Assembly (NCBI RefSeq): GCF_026262505.1
Contig: NC_067203.1
Location: 5,580,001 to 5,644,000, forward strand
Length of the DNA stretch: 64,000 nt
Origin: Trichomonas vaginalis G3
Lineage: Eukaryota > Parabasalia > Trichomonadida > Trichomonadidae
Reading direction: 5' to 3'
Translations under genes and position numbers: made by a program
Shown: in pieces, positions 50,001-60,309 of the stretch
How positions within the stretch are numbered: the first letter of the stretch is position 1
Layout of the letters: the number at the start of each line of letters is the position of its first letter
The notes under the pieces: generated by a model
What the model was told of the DNA's origin: nothing
Seen by the model: only the letters and a program-made list of their open reading frames with translations
The model's database searches: none

Positions 50001-53000
50001 GATGCAACAGTGAGAGACTGATGCAACAGTGTCTGACAGATGCAACAGTGTCTGAGAGATGCAACAGTGTCTGACAGATGCAACAGTGTCTATGAGATGC
50101 AACAGTGTCTGAGAGATGCAACAGTGTCTATGAGATGCAACAGTGTCTGATAGATGCAACAGTGTCTGAAAGATGCAACAGTGTCTATGAGATGCAACAG
50201 TGTCTATGAGATGCAACAGTGTCTATGAGATGCAACAGTGTCTATGAGATGCAACAGTGTCTATGAGATGCAACAGTGTCTGACAGATGCAACAGTGTCT
50301 GACAGATGCAACAATGTGTATGAGATGCAACAGTGTCTATGAAATTTAACAGTGTCTGACAGATGCAACAGTGTCTATGAGATGCAACAGTGTCTGACAG
50401 ATGCAACAGTGTCTGACAGATGCAACAGTGTCTATGAGATGCAACAGTGTCTATGAGATGCAACAGTGTCTATGAGATGCAACAGTGTCTGACAGATGCA
50501 ACAGTGTCTATGAGATGCAACAGTGTCTATGAGATGCAACAGTGTCTATGAGATGCAACAGTGTCTGACAGATGCAACAGTGTCTGACAGATGCAACAGT
50601 GTCTGACAGATGCAACAGTGTCTATGAGATGCAACAGTGTCTATGAGATGCAACAGTGTCTATGAGATGCAACAGTGTCTATGAGATGCAACAGTGTCTG
50701 ACAGATGCAACAGTGTCTATGAGATGCAACAGTGTCTGACAGATGCAACAGTGTCTATGAGATGCAACAGTGTCTATGAGATGCAACAGTGTCTATGAGA
50801 TGCAACAGTGTCTATGAGATGCAACAGTGTCTATGAGATGCAACAGTGTCTATGAGATGCAACAGTGTCTGACAGATGCAACAGTGTCTGACAGATGCAA
50901 CAGTGTCTGACAGATGAAACAGTGTCTATAAGATGCAACAGTGTCTATGAGATGCAACAGTGTCTGACAGATGCAACAGTGTCTATGAGATGCAACAGTG
51001 TCTGACAGATGCAACAGTGTCTGACAGATGCAACAGTGTCTATGAGATGCAACAGTGTCTATGAGATGCAACAGTGTCTGAAGATGCAACAGTGTCTATG
51101 AGATGCAACAGTGTCTGACAGATGCAACAGTGTCTGACAGATGCAACAGTGTCTATGAGATGCAACAGTGTCTGACAGATGCAACAGTGTCTATGAGATG
51201 CAACAGTGTCTATGAGATGCAACAGTGTCTATGAGATGCAACAGTGTCTATGAGATGCAACAGTGTCTATGAGATGCAACAGTGTCTGACAGATGCAACA
51301 GTGTCTATGAGATGCAACAGTGTCTATGAGATGCAACAGTGTCTATGAGATGCAACAGTGTCTATGAGATGCAACAGTGTCTATGAGATGCAACAGTGTC
51401 TGACAGATGCAACAGTGTCTATGAGATGCAACAGTGTCTATGAGATGCAACAGTGTCTATGAGATGCAACAGTGTCTATGAGATGCAACAGTGTCTGACA
51501 GATGCAACAGTGTCTATGAGATGCAACAGTGTCTATGAGATGCAACAGTGTCTATGAGATGCAACAGTGTCTGAAAGATGCAACAGTGTCTGACAGATGC
51601 AACAGTGTCTATCAGATGCAACAGTGTCTGATAGATGCAACAGTGTCTATGAGATGCAACAGTGTCTATGAGATGCAACAGTGTCTATGAGATGCAACAG
51701 TGTCTATGAGATGCAACAGTGTCTATGAGGTGCAACAGTGTCTATGAGATGCAACAGTGTCTGACAGATGCAACAGTGTCTATGAGATGCAACAGTGTCT
51801 ATGAGATGCAACAGTGTCTGACAGATGCAACAGTGTCTATGAGATGCAACAGTGTCTATGAGATGCAACAGTGTCTATGAGATGCAACAGTGTCTGAAAG
51901 ATGCAACAGTGTCTGACAGATGCAACAGTGTCTGACAGATGAAACAGTGTCTATGAGATGCAACAGTGTCTATGAGATGCAACAGTGTCTATGAGATGCA
52001 ACAGTGTCTATGAGATGCAACAGTGTCTATGAGATGCAACAGTGTCTATGAGGTGCAACAGTGTCTATGAGATGCAACAGTGTCTGACAGATGCAACAGT
52101 GTCTATGAGATGCAACAGTGTCTATGAGATGCAACAGTGTCTATGAGATGCAACAGTGTCTATGAGATGCAACAGTGTCTATGAGATGCAACAGTGTCTG
52201 ACAGATGCAACAGTGTCTATGAGATGCAACAGTGTCTATGAGATGCAACAGTGTCTATCAGATGCAACAGTGTCTGACAGATGCAACAGTGTCTATGAGA
52301 TGCAACAGTGTCTGATAGATGCAACAGTGTCTATGAGATGCAACAGTGTCTATCAGATGCAACAGTGTCTGACAGATGCAACAGTGTCTATCAGATGCAA
52401 CAGTGTCTGATAGATGCAATAGTGTCTGAAAGATGCAACAGTGTCTATGAGATGCAACAGTGTCTATGAGATGCAACAGTGTCTATGAGATGCAACAGTG
52501 TCTATGAGATGCAACAGTGTCTATGAGATGCAACAGTGTCTGATAGATGCAACAGTGTCTATGAAATTTAACAGTGTCTGAAAGATGCAACAGTGTCTAT
52601 GAGATGCAACAGTGTCTATGAGATGCAACAGTGTGTATGAGATGCAACAGTGTCTATGAGATGCAACAGTGTCTATGAGATGCAACAGTGTCTGATAGAT
52701 GCAACAGTGTCTATGAAATTTAACAGTGTCTGAAAGATGCAACAGTGTCTATGAGATGCAACAGTGTCTATGAGATGCAACAGTGTGTATGAGATGCAAC
52801 AGTGTCTATGAGATGCAACAGTGTCTATGAGATGCAACAGTGTCTGACAGATGCAACAGTGTCTGACAGATGAAACAGTGTCTATGAGATGCAACAGTGT
52901 CTGACAGATGCAACAGTGTCTGACAGATGCAACAGTGTCTGACAGATGCAACAGTGTCTATGAGATGCAACAGTGTCTATGAAATTTAACAGTGGCTGAA

Positions 53001-54262
53001 AGATGCAACAGTGTCTGACAGATGCAACAATGTGTATGAGATGCAACAGTGTCTATGAAATTTAACAGTGTCTGACAGATGCAACAGTGTCTATGAGATG
53101 CAACAGTGTATGATAGATGCAACAGTGTCTGACAGATGCAACAGTGTCTATGAGATGCAACAGTGTCTGAAAGATGCAACAGTGTCTGACAGATGCAACA
53201 GTGTCTATGAGATGCAACAGTGTCTATGAGATGCAACAGTGTCTATGAGATGCAACAGTGTCTATGAGATGCAACAGTGTCTATGAGATGCAACAGTGTC
53301 TATGAGATGCAACAGTGTCTATGAGATGCAACAGTGTCTATGAGATGCAACAGTGTCTGATAGATGCAACAGTGTCTATGAAATTTAACAGTGTCTGAAA
53401 GATGCAACAGTGTCTATGAGATGCAACAGTGTCTATGAGATGCAACAGTGTCTATGAGATGCAACAGTGTCTGAAAGATGCAACAGTGTCTATGAGATGC
53501 AACAGTGTCTGACAGATGCAACAGTGTCTGACAGATGAAACAGTGTCTATGAGGTGCAACAGTGTCTGACAGATGCAACAGTGTCTGACAGATGCAACAG
53601 TGTCTATGAGATGCAACAGTGTCTATGAGATGCAACAGTGTCTGACAGATGCAACAGTGTCTGACAGATGCAACAATGTGTATGAGATGCAACAGTGTCT
53701 ATGAAATTTAACAGTGTCTGACAGATGCAACAGTGTCTATGAGATGCAACAGTGTCTGATAGATGCAACAGTGTCTGAAAGATGCAACAGTGTCTATGAG
53801 GTGCAACAGTGTCTGAAAGATGCAACAGTGTCTGACAGATGCAACAGTGTCTGAAAGATGCAACAGTGTCTATGAGATGCAACAATGTGTATGAGATGCA
53901 ACAGTGTCTATGAAATTTAACAGTGTCTGACAGATGCAACAGTGTCTATGAGGTGCAACAGTGTCTATGAGATGCAACAGTGTCTATGAGATGCAACAGT
54001 GTCTATGAGATGCAACAGTGTCTGACAGATGCAACAGTGTCTGACAGATGCAACAATGTGTATGAGATGCAACAGTGTCTATGAAATTTAACAGTGTCTG
54101 ACAGATGCAACAGTGTCTATGAGATGCAACAGTGTCTGATAGATGCAACAGTGTCTGACAGATGCAACAGTGTCTATGAGATGCAACAGTGTCTATGAGA
54201 TGCAACAGTGTCTGAAAGATGCAACAGTGTCTGACAGATGCAACAGTGTCTATGAGATGCAA
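50001..54262. repeat. 19-bp satellite, about 220 copies
   Basis: Unit GATGCAACAGTGTCTATGA, with a main variant ending TGACA and minor ones (TGATA, TGAAA, GAAATTTAACAGTG). The invariant core is GATGCAACAGTGTCT. Larger blocks with the order GAAATTTAACAGTG - variants recur every few hundred bases from 52,560 on, showing higher-order duplication. The minus strand is stop-free in the consensus, which yields long spurious reading frames. Confidence 0.97.
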
Positions 54263-54605
54263 TATTATCTGTCACACATAACAATGTCTGACAGATATAT
54301 CTTTCTATGATTCTAACCCTAATTACATTTTTCGTAGAAACCTATATTTAAGATTTGCAATTAACACCCTTTTTTCTCTTCCAATAATGCACAAAACCAA
54401 GATTTGACATCAGATTTAAAATCTCCATCAAGTCTGCTTTCCAAATCCGCTGTCAAAACTTGAATATCTCAATTAATTAATGATATTCAGATATTGCGAA
54501 TAATCTTTAGGTAAAGAAGAAAATTTAGGTTGTAAAATCATATAAAAATGTAGTTAGAGAGCAAAAATTATGTTTGAGTGGATCTCCATGTCGTAGTGGA
54601 TCTAG
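54263..54605. other. spacer between the satellite and the right inner repeat
   Basis: AT-rich, with no gene. It ends in GAGTGGATCT / GAGTGG-type short repeats similar to those at the edge of the arm. Confidence 0.4.
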
Positions 54606-57173
54606 ATGTTTGAGTGGCTTTAGATGTATGAGTGGTTTTCAATGTCAGTGTGGATCAAGATGTCTGGGAATAAAAGTAAGTCGTAGGTTAATATAAGTTT
54701 GATATTAATGTAAGTATGACTTAAAATGTAAGTCTTGGAAGAAAGTAAGTATGACTTGAAATGTAAGTCTTGGAAGAAAGTAAGTCTGACTAGAAATGTA
54801 AGTCTCGGACGAAAGTAAGTCTGACTAGAAATGTAAGTCTCAGACGAAAGTAAGTCTGACTAGAAATGTAAGTCTCGGACGAAAGTAAGTCTGACTTGAA
54901 ATGGAAGTCTCGGACGAAAGTAAGTCTGACTTGAAATGTAAGTCTCGGACGAAAGTAAGACTGACTTGAAATGTAAGTCTGACTAGAAATGTAAGTCTCG
55001 GACGAAAGTAAGTCTGACTTGAAATGTAAGTCTCGGACGAAAGTAAGTCTGAATAGAAATGTAAGTCTCAGACGAAAGTAAGTCTGACATGAAATGTAAG
55101 TCTGACTTGAAATGTAAGTATAACTTGAAATGTAAGTCTGACTTGAAATGTAAGTCTCGGACGAAAGTAAGTCTGACTTGAAATGTAAGTCTCGGACGAA
55201 AGTAAGTCTGACTTGAAATTTAAGTCTGACTTGAAATGTAAGTCTCGGACGAAAGTAAGTCTGACTTGAAATGTAAGTCTCGGACGAAAGTAAGACTGAC
55301 TTGAAATGAAAGTCTGACTTGAAATGTAAGTCTCGGACGAAAGTAAGTCTGAATAGAAATGTAAGTCTCAGACGAAAGTAAGTCTGACTTGAAATGTAAG
55401 TCTCGGACGAAAGTAAGTCTGACTTGAAATTTAAGTCTGACTTGAAATGTAAGTCTCGGACGAAAGTAAGTCTGACTTGAAATGTAAGTCTCGGACGAAA
55501 GTAAGACAGACTTGAAATGGAAGTCTGACTTGAAATGTAAGTCTCGGACGAAAGTAAGTCTGACTTGAAATGTAAGTCTCGGACGAAAGTAAGTCTGACT
55601 TGAAATGTAAGTCTCGGACGAAAGTAAGTCTGACTTGAAATGTAAGTCTGACTAGAAATGTAAGTCTCGGACGAAAGTAAGTCTGACTTGAAATGTAAGT
55701 TTCGGACGAAAGTAAGTCTGACTTGAAATGTAAGTCTGATTCTAAATGTAAGTTCTAGACTAAAGTAAGTCTGATTCTAAATATAAGTCTGATATTAAGA
55801 TAAGTTTGTAACTAAAATTAAGTCTTATTCCAAAAGCAAATTTAATTGTATAATAAGTCTGGATCTAGAGTAAGCCTTAGTCTACAGCTATTCTGTGTCA
55901 AAAATAAGTCACGAACCATAGTAAGTTTCGGACTAGAGTATGTCTGTAATTCGAATCATTCATATTCTTCAATTATCCCGCCAAAAAAATTATCGTCTTT
56001 TTATCATACCATAGTTTTTATCAATCTCGTTCTACTAAAAAACCTTTATATTGGTGATTTCTTTGTTAAACCCGTATTTTTTCATGTGAATCTTATTGTA
56101 TAAACTCTAAAAGTTCAATTTCCGGTCGAAAAAAACTTGAAAACAATTTGTATTCGACGAGTTAAAGAGCTCTATTTATTCTAAATTTTCCAAAAAAAAT
56201 TAGATTTCGTTTTTTCGCTTCAAAAAATGTTGTTTTAAGTTTTAAAATTTGTAATTCAAAATTTTTTTGGAAAGATTTACGATTTTTTAATACTGCGAAT
56301 GAGTTTTATTTTACATACTCTATTGATAAATCATATTTTTGTCGAGATATAACTTTTTTTTAAAAAAATTATATGCAAAGAGTGTTATAGAATTCTAGAA
56401 GGTATAGTGCATAATTTGAAGTATACTATCAAATAAAGAAATTTTACAGTTTTTTAGTTTTATTTAGATGTACGTTATTTTAGATGGCTTCGTCGAAAAC
56501 AAAGCATGTCTGTTAAGTTTATTCTTAACATGGTAAATAAAATGGCAACGAAGCCCAGTGTACTGCGTCTTATGCCGTAGTTTTTGTTATCTTCATACTC
56601 AAATACAACAAATACAAATAGATTTATTACGAAAAAACGTATAAAACAAATGATATATTTATTTCTAGACAAGTTGACGAACATGTAGCGCAACTGTATC
56701 GCTTTAGAGAACAGTTCTTCCAACACCTACTCATTCAGTGAAAGATTTAAGAAGAACTCTTACTCGACCTTAACTACCTACGCTTTGCTTGAACAATTCC
56801 CAACGAGGTTACTATAAGGTTGCAAGTCTTGTCAAAATGTAGTATGCAATACGTTGGGGAAAAATAGATATATACGAACAAACTACTACAGTCTAGCAAC
56901 TAGTCTTTAAGTGTAATGTATTTTTGCTACAAAGAGCTCATAACGAAGTCAAATTTTGCAATTTGATGTCAAAACTAGCTAGTTGTTGAATCAAATAGCG
57001 TTGTGACTTTGTATACATCACGATCTTGTGGTATCAGAGCTGTACTGCTGCAGACTAATTCAACTAAACATGAGCAAGATTGGGATTTCTATTCTCTGGG
57101 GTGCGAGGCTCGTCCAAAGTTCAAGCAGCTACAGTGTTTTGGATCACCTAAAGAACTTTGGGAATTCAGTTAT
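54606..57173. repeat. inner inverted repeat, right arm
   Basis: 2,568 bp, the complement of 47,240-49,102. About 700 bp longer because its 35-bp minisatellite is expanded. Confidence 0.88.
54690..55790 (+). repeat. 35-bp minisatellite, right arm
   Basis: About thirty copies of GTAAGTCTGACTTGAAAT + GTAAGTCTCGGACGAAA. Some half-units are duplicated or swapped, so the array evolves by half-unit slippage. Confidence 0.9.
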
Positions 57174-57409
57174 CCGTTACTACTCTTAAATTAAAGTAGA
57201 GCACTACAGCGAATCAATCGTAATGCCTAGTCTCTCCAGTAACAAGCTGATCTGCTATATTAACTTTAAAGCCAAATCGATTCACATTGTTGCTGGTAAG
57301 TCTGATTGCTTCAGATAGAGAGCATGAATTGCTTCTTTATCATCTAATCCCCATCCCCCTTGTTCCCGATTGGATGACATGGACAATTCATCTTTCTCTA
57401 ACGAAACAA
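57174..57409 (-). other. coding-like spacer in the right arm, unrelated to the left one
   Basis: 236 bp at the mirror position of the left spacer but with no similarity to it. On the minus strand one frame reads VSLEKDELSMSSNREQGGWG then LDDKEAIHALYLKQSDLPATM before a stop. Protein-like composition; source unknown. It may be a captured gene fragment. Confidence 0.45.
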
Positions 57410-57843
57410 AATGACACTTTTTTGGCGGCTTATTGACTCAGAAAAATTTGAGAGTTAACGAATAATTTTGGCGCCAAAAATAATTTCTCTTAATTTATTA
57501 AATTTAATATACGCACATCCATAAGTTATGCTATTTTTTCTATTTATTTTGTTCTAAAATTCTAAATATTTTTTTTTCATAACATAAAATATGATGTCTA
57601 GTCTCATTTACATAACAACATGCCTTAGAATAGGTTTTTTATTCTTTTTGTCACTTTAAATTAAGAATAAAAAGATAATTTAAATTGAATATTTGCGATT
57701 ATTCTCACTAATGCTGCTTCCTCTTTTATTAGGTAGACGACAAAAAGTTAGCCTTGGACTCCCATATCAGATTTTTGATTGGTTGCGTATATAATGAGCT
57801 GGGATTGATAGACGAAAACCCAGTGAGAAAATTTTTGACGCCT
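57410..57843. repeat. outer inverted repeat, right arm
   Basis: Complement of 46,564-46,998. The outer 112 bp is an inverted copy of the 5' part of the Maverick gene at 46,165. Confidence 0.88.
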
Positions 57844-57937
57844 CATCAAAATAAACGTCTACTTGTTTAACCTGGGTGAGAATTGGTGAAAGTTTATTTA
57901 TTAATTGATTTACAGTCACGAATCTTGATTCACTCAT
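57844..57937 (-). CDS. Maverick gene start, cut off by the rearrangement
   Basis: MSESRFVTVNQLINKLSPIL begins at 57,937 behind the same promoter segment that precedes the 332-aa gene at 46,082. About 30 codons later it runs into the right outer inverted repeat. Function unknown. Confidence 0.4.
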
Positions 57938-58001
57938 TTCTTACGAATTAAAAAAATAAATTATTCAAAAATGTAAGACATGAATTTTTAAAGTTTATTT
58001 T

Positions 58002-58373
58002 TTATTCATGAAAATAATTATTTTTAATTTCTTTTACTCTCTCGTATATACTAGATTTAAAGAATTCAGAACATTTCCCATAATCTCCTAAATGTTTTCT
58101 TATCCCTAACGTGTGCCAGTTATTATATGAAACTGAATAAACTTTATCTTTATCTTTACACCTTTCATCACTTCCAATATATTTATATCTCAGTTTTGAT
58201 TTAGCATTTTCATATTCATTAGCGTTTAATAATTCACAGTCTTCCTTTTTAAATTGATGTTTAAGATATTCAGGATTTAATACTCTACGTTTATATGTTC
58301 CTAACTTAGTTCTAAAGGTTTTTCTACAAAATTTAGGAATTCCATCCTCTTTAATGTCATCAATGATTTCCAT
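58002..58373 (-). CDS. Maverick protein next to the right terminal repeat, function unknown
   Basis: 123 aa and open; the start codon lies 2 bp from the inner edge of the right terminal repeat. It contains IPKFCRKTFRTKLGTYKRRV, a Lys/Glu-rich middle, and SVSYNNWHTLGIRKHLG. No family was recognised. It must be read from a promoter within the terminal repeat. Confidence 0.5.
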   Translation of the reverse strand: MEIIDDIKEDGIPKFCRKTFRTKLGTYKRRVLNPEYLKHQFKKEDCELLNANEYENAKSKLRYKYIGSDERCKDKDKVYSVSYNNWHTLGIRKHLGDYGKCSEFFKSSIYERVKEIKNNYFHE

Positions 58374-58375
58374 TT

Positions 58376-58678
58376 CATTAGTTTCTAATTTCTTTTTACT
58401 CGTTTATGAGGTCTTTGATTATGACTCCTCTGTTTCATTTATATATAGCTTCTTTTATAAAAGATGAAATATATTTCATTATGTTTGGGCTGAGTGTAAA
58501 TGTCTTACGATTTGAAAATTTTTTAAATCTTGATTTATTCAAAAACGTAAGAATAAAAACCGTAAGAATCATACATTTTTTACTTCATATGTTAAAAAAA
58601 ATGATACAAAATCGTTCTATATTGTATGAATTCTTACATTTTCAAAAAAAGTCACACAACCCGTCCACATATACTACT
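58376..58678. repeat. Maverick terminal inverted repeat, right
   Basis: 303 bp, the complement of 23,653-23,955 with one difference. It ends ...ATATACTACT, followed directly by the CTTCAT duplication. Confidence 0.92.
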
Positions 58679-58684
58679 CTTCAT
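58679..58684. repeat. target-site duplication, right (CTTCAT)
   Basis: Identical to 23,647-23,652. Confidence 0.9.
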
Positions 58685-58750
58685 TCCTATTTATGAATCA
58701 TTCTTTTTCTGTTCTGTGTGCATGATATGAAAGGGCTTATAAGAAGTTTT

Positions 58751-59028
58751 CTATTCTTTCCCTTCACAACTCTCTCTGATCATGTGGGACGGTTCAATCT
58801 CATTTTTCGTCTGCTGCACGCCCATAAACCAATTTTCCAAACTTTTTATGCTTATTTCGAAATAAGAAATGAAATTAAACAATGCTTGATGACGCTCCCG
58901 CAAATATTCCAATTTCCAACCAAGAGTATCTAATATCTCATATCTCATGCGAAACGGATCTTTTGGTGAGATAACACTCCATAAGGTAGTGGGCCTCCTC
59001 CATCTTTATCTTTGTGCAAACTACACAT
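58751..59028 (-). pseudogene. possible remnant of a small host gene
   Basis: The minus strand reads protein-like in two successive frames: MCSLHKDKDGGGPLPYGVLS from 59,028, then SPKDPFRMRYEILDTLGWKL and LRERHQALFNFISYFEISIK with a stop at 58,751. The switch is near 58,960 and would need one base. It could be chance; I recognise no family. It lies just outside the Maverick. Confidence 0.3.
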
Positions 59029-59162
59029 GTCGTACTGCAAGAAATAATATCATGAAAAACTGTCTATACTCAATACCTTAGTTATGCTTGCTATGCATTC
59101 CATTTTTACTATCTCCATAAAGAATGGGTAGGTTGTGATTCATGAATGTGAACATACTAAAT

Positions 59163-59168
59163 TCATTT
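59163..59168 (+). promoter_or_regulatory. initiator (Inr) of the 376-aa gene
   Basis: TCATTT with its A at 59,165 gives a 14-nt leader before the ATG at 59,179, a typical trichomonad arrangement. Confidence 0.55.
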
Positions 59169-59178
59169 TTTTCTGACA

Positions 59179-60309
59179 ATGGGGGAGCCAACCCTTTTAT
59201 GTGGGATCTCTTCCCTTGATCTTCTTAGTGGCGTACAGATCTTAGAGAAGTGGCAATTTGGTGATTTAATGATTTCTGAGCCATTAGAAGACATTTTTAA
59301 ATTATCATTATCAAATTTATATAGACAAGATCCTAAATATTTCACAGACGCTGTAACAATCATTGCAGAAATCAATTGTCTTAATATTGCTACAATAAGT
59401 TCGGTATTTTATTTGCAAAGAAAAAATCTTGCAACTTATATTTCACTTACATATATATTTCGACTTTCCTCAATACGAAAATGCGATTTGCAGCACCCTT
59501 CTTTAATCAAATTCTGCAAAATTTTCTCTCAACAAATAAAAGATGCAATAACACAAAATGAACCGCTTAAGAAACTAGAACCTGCAATACTACAAAGTAA
59601 GAGTGACTTAAATATATTTTTTACATCAGGAGTTCAATTGAATACTTTTGTTCAAATTGATTACAGCTCAGTATCTTTTTATGCTCTATGTTTAACATCA
59701 CATCTACAAACTGGTATGACTTCTGTTATTGAAGTTGATCCATATGAACCTTATTTAGATTTAGCAAATTTTTTACTATTTTTTACTTTTCCTTTTCAAA
59801 GGAACTACGCTAGTTTTGAAGTACACGATAGATACATTCCTGGTTTGTCAATACAAATCATTTCAAGACAACAAAAACCAGATGATGAATTTTTTAATTC
59901 ATTTAAAAGACCAATAACATATATTAGACTACGAGAAAAGAAAGTATTTTCTATAGGTAATATACATTATGAAAAAATAACTCAAACATCTTCAAGAAAT
60001 AGAAAAATAATTAAGCAATTACAAGTTCCTGCTCCATGGCCACTTGCAACTGTTGTTATTTTACTAGAAATGCCAGAAAATCAAAGAGTTAAAGGGTGCC
60101 AACTTCAATTAGAATCATTAACTAATATAAGCTTAAATTTCTTATCAGTTCTCTCGGAAAAGATTCCAAACAATGACGCAATGACACAAGCAATAATTAA
60201 TGATATCTGCCATGAAATAAAAATATCAGGCAAAGATGATTTTCAGATTATTTTCTCTGTTGCTTCAATGTTTGATCCTTCAATCATATCGAAATACGTG
60301 AAAACTTAA
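59179..60309 (+). CDS. hypothetical protein, 376 aa
   Basis: An intact open frame with protein-like composition and no membrane span or signal peptide. The N-terminal half is helical (SLSNLYRQDPKYFTDAVTII, KFCKIFSQQIKDAITQNEPL). The C-terminal half mixes strands and helices (SVSFYALCLTSHLQTG, YIPGLSIQIISRQQ, WPLATVVILLEMPENQ). I recognise no family or catalytic motif. The start is supported by an Inr 14 nt upstream. Before the Maverick inserted, this gene and TOR were divergent neighbours about 0.77 kb apart. Confidence 0.75.
   Translation: MGEPTLLCGISSLDLLSGVQILEKWQFGDLMISEPLEDIFKLSLSNLYRQDPKYFTDAVTIIAEINCLNIATISSVFYLQRKNLATYISLTYIFRLSSIRKCDLQHPSLIKFCKIFSQQIKDAITQNEPLKKLEPAILQSKSDLNIFFTSGVQLNTFVQIDYSSVSFYALCLTSHLQTGMTSVIEVDPYEPYLDLANFLLFFTFPFQRNYASFEVHDRYIPGLSIQIISRQQKPDDEFFNSFKRPITYIRLREKKVFSIGNIHYEKITQTSSRNRKIIKQLQVPAPWPLATVVILLEMPENQRVKGCQLQLESLTNISLNFLSVLSEKIPNNDAMTQAIINDICHEIKISGKDDFQIIFSVASMFDPSIISKYVKT

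Larger units (their letters stand above)
46564..57843. mobile_element. nested 11.3-kb inverted-repeat structure, candidate MULE-like element
   Basis: From outside in: inverted repeat 1 (46,564-46,998 / 57,410-57,843), unrelated spacers (46,999-47,239 / 57,174-57,409), inverted repeat 2 (47,240-49,102 / 54,606-57,173). The core has a SWIM-finger protein gene and a 19-bp satellite. Long terminal repeats plus a SWIM finger suggest a Mutator-like DNA transposon. However, the outer 110 bp of repeat 1 is Maverick gene sequence, so the palindrome was extended by rearrangement after insertion. True element ends and target duplication were not resolved. Confidence 0.6.
23653..58678. mobile_element. 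Maverick/Polinton, about 35.0 kb, broken, with several nested insertions
   Basis: Both ends are clear: 303-bp terminal inverted repeats starting AG and ending CT, and a 6-bp target duplication. Diagnostic parts are an rve integrase, a protein-primed DNA polymerase B, a packaging ATPase and a major capsid protein. I found no Ulp1-like protease. The capsid, ATPase, fibre and integrase coding regions are largely open. The polymerase is badly broken, so the element as a whole is defective, with ten or more breaks. The terminal repeats differ at one of 303 positions by my reading, which suggests a recent insertion as a unit. Inserted in it are two mariners, a MITE-like element, a primase-helicase cassette and an 11.3-kb inverted-repeat structure. 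Without them the element would be in the usual 15-20 kb range. Confidence 0.95.

Noticed and set aside
52156-52410. Plus-strand frame of 84 codons (YEMQQCL / MRCNSV repeats)
   Set aside because: It is the same satellite read on the other strand, with no independent evidence of coding.
49915-54262. Many minus-strand frames of 60-111 codons with repeats such as HLIDTVASHRHCCICQTLL
   Set aside because: They are a by-product of a 19-bp satellite whose complement has no stops. They shift frame freely with unit variants and have no start-site motif.
50001-54262. Superficial resemblance to a CRISPR array
   Set aside because: The units are contiguous 19-mers with no unique spacers, in a eukaryotic genome, without cas genes. 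It is a satellite.
46676-57731. Precise MULE ends with a 9-bp target duplication at the Maverick-gene boundary
   Set aside because: Both sides carry the same Maverick gene fragment in inverted orientation, so a direct duplication cannot be read. The ends remain open.
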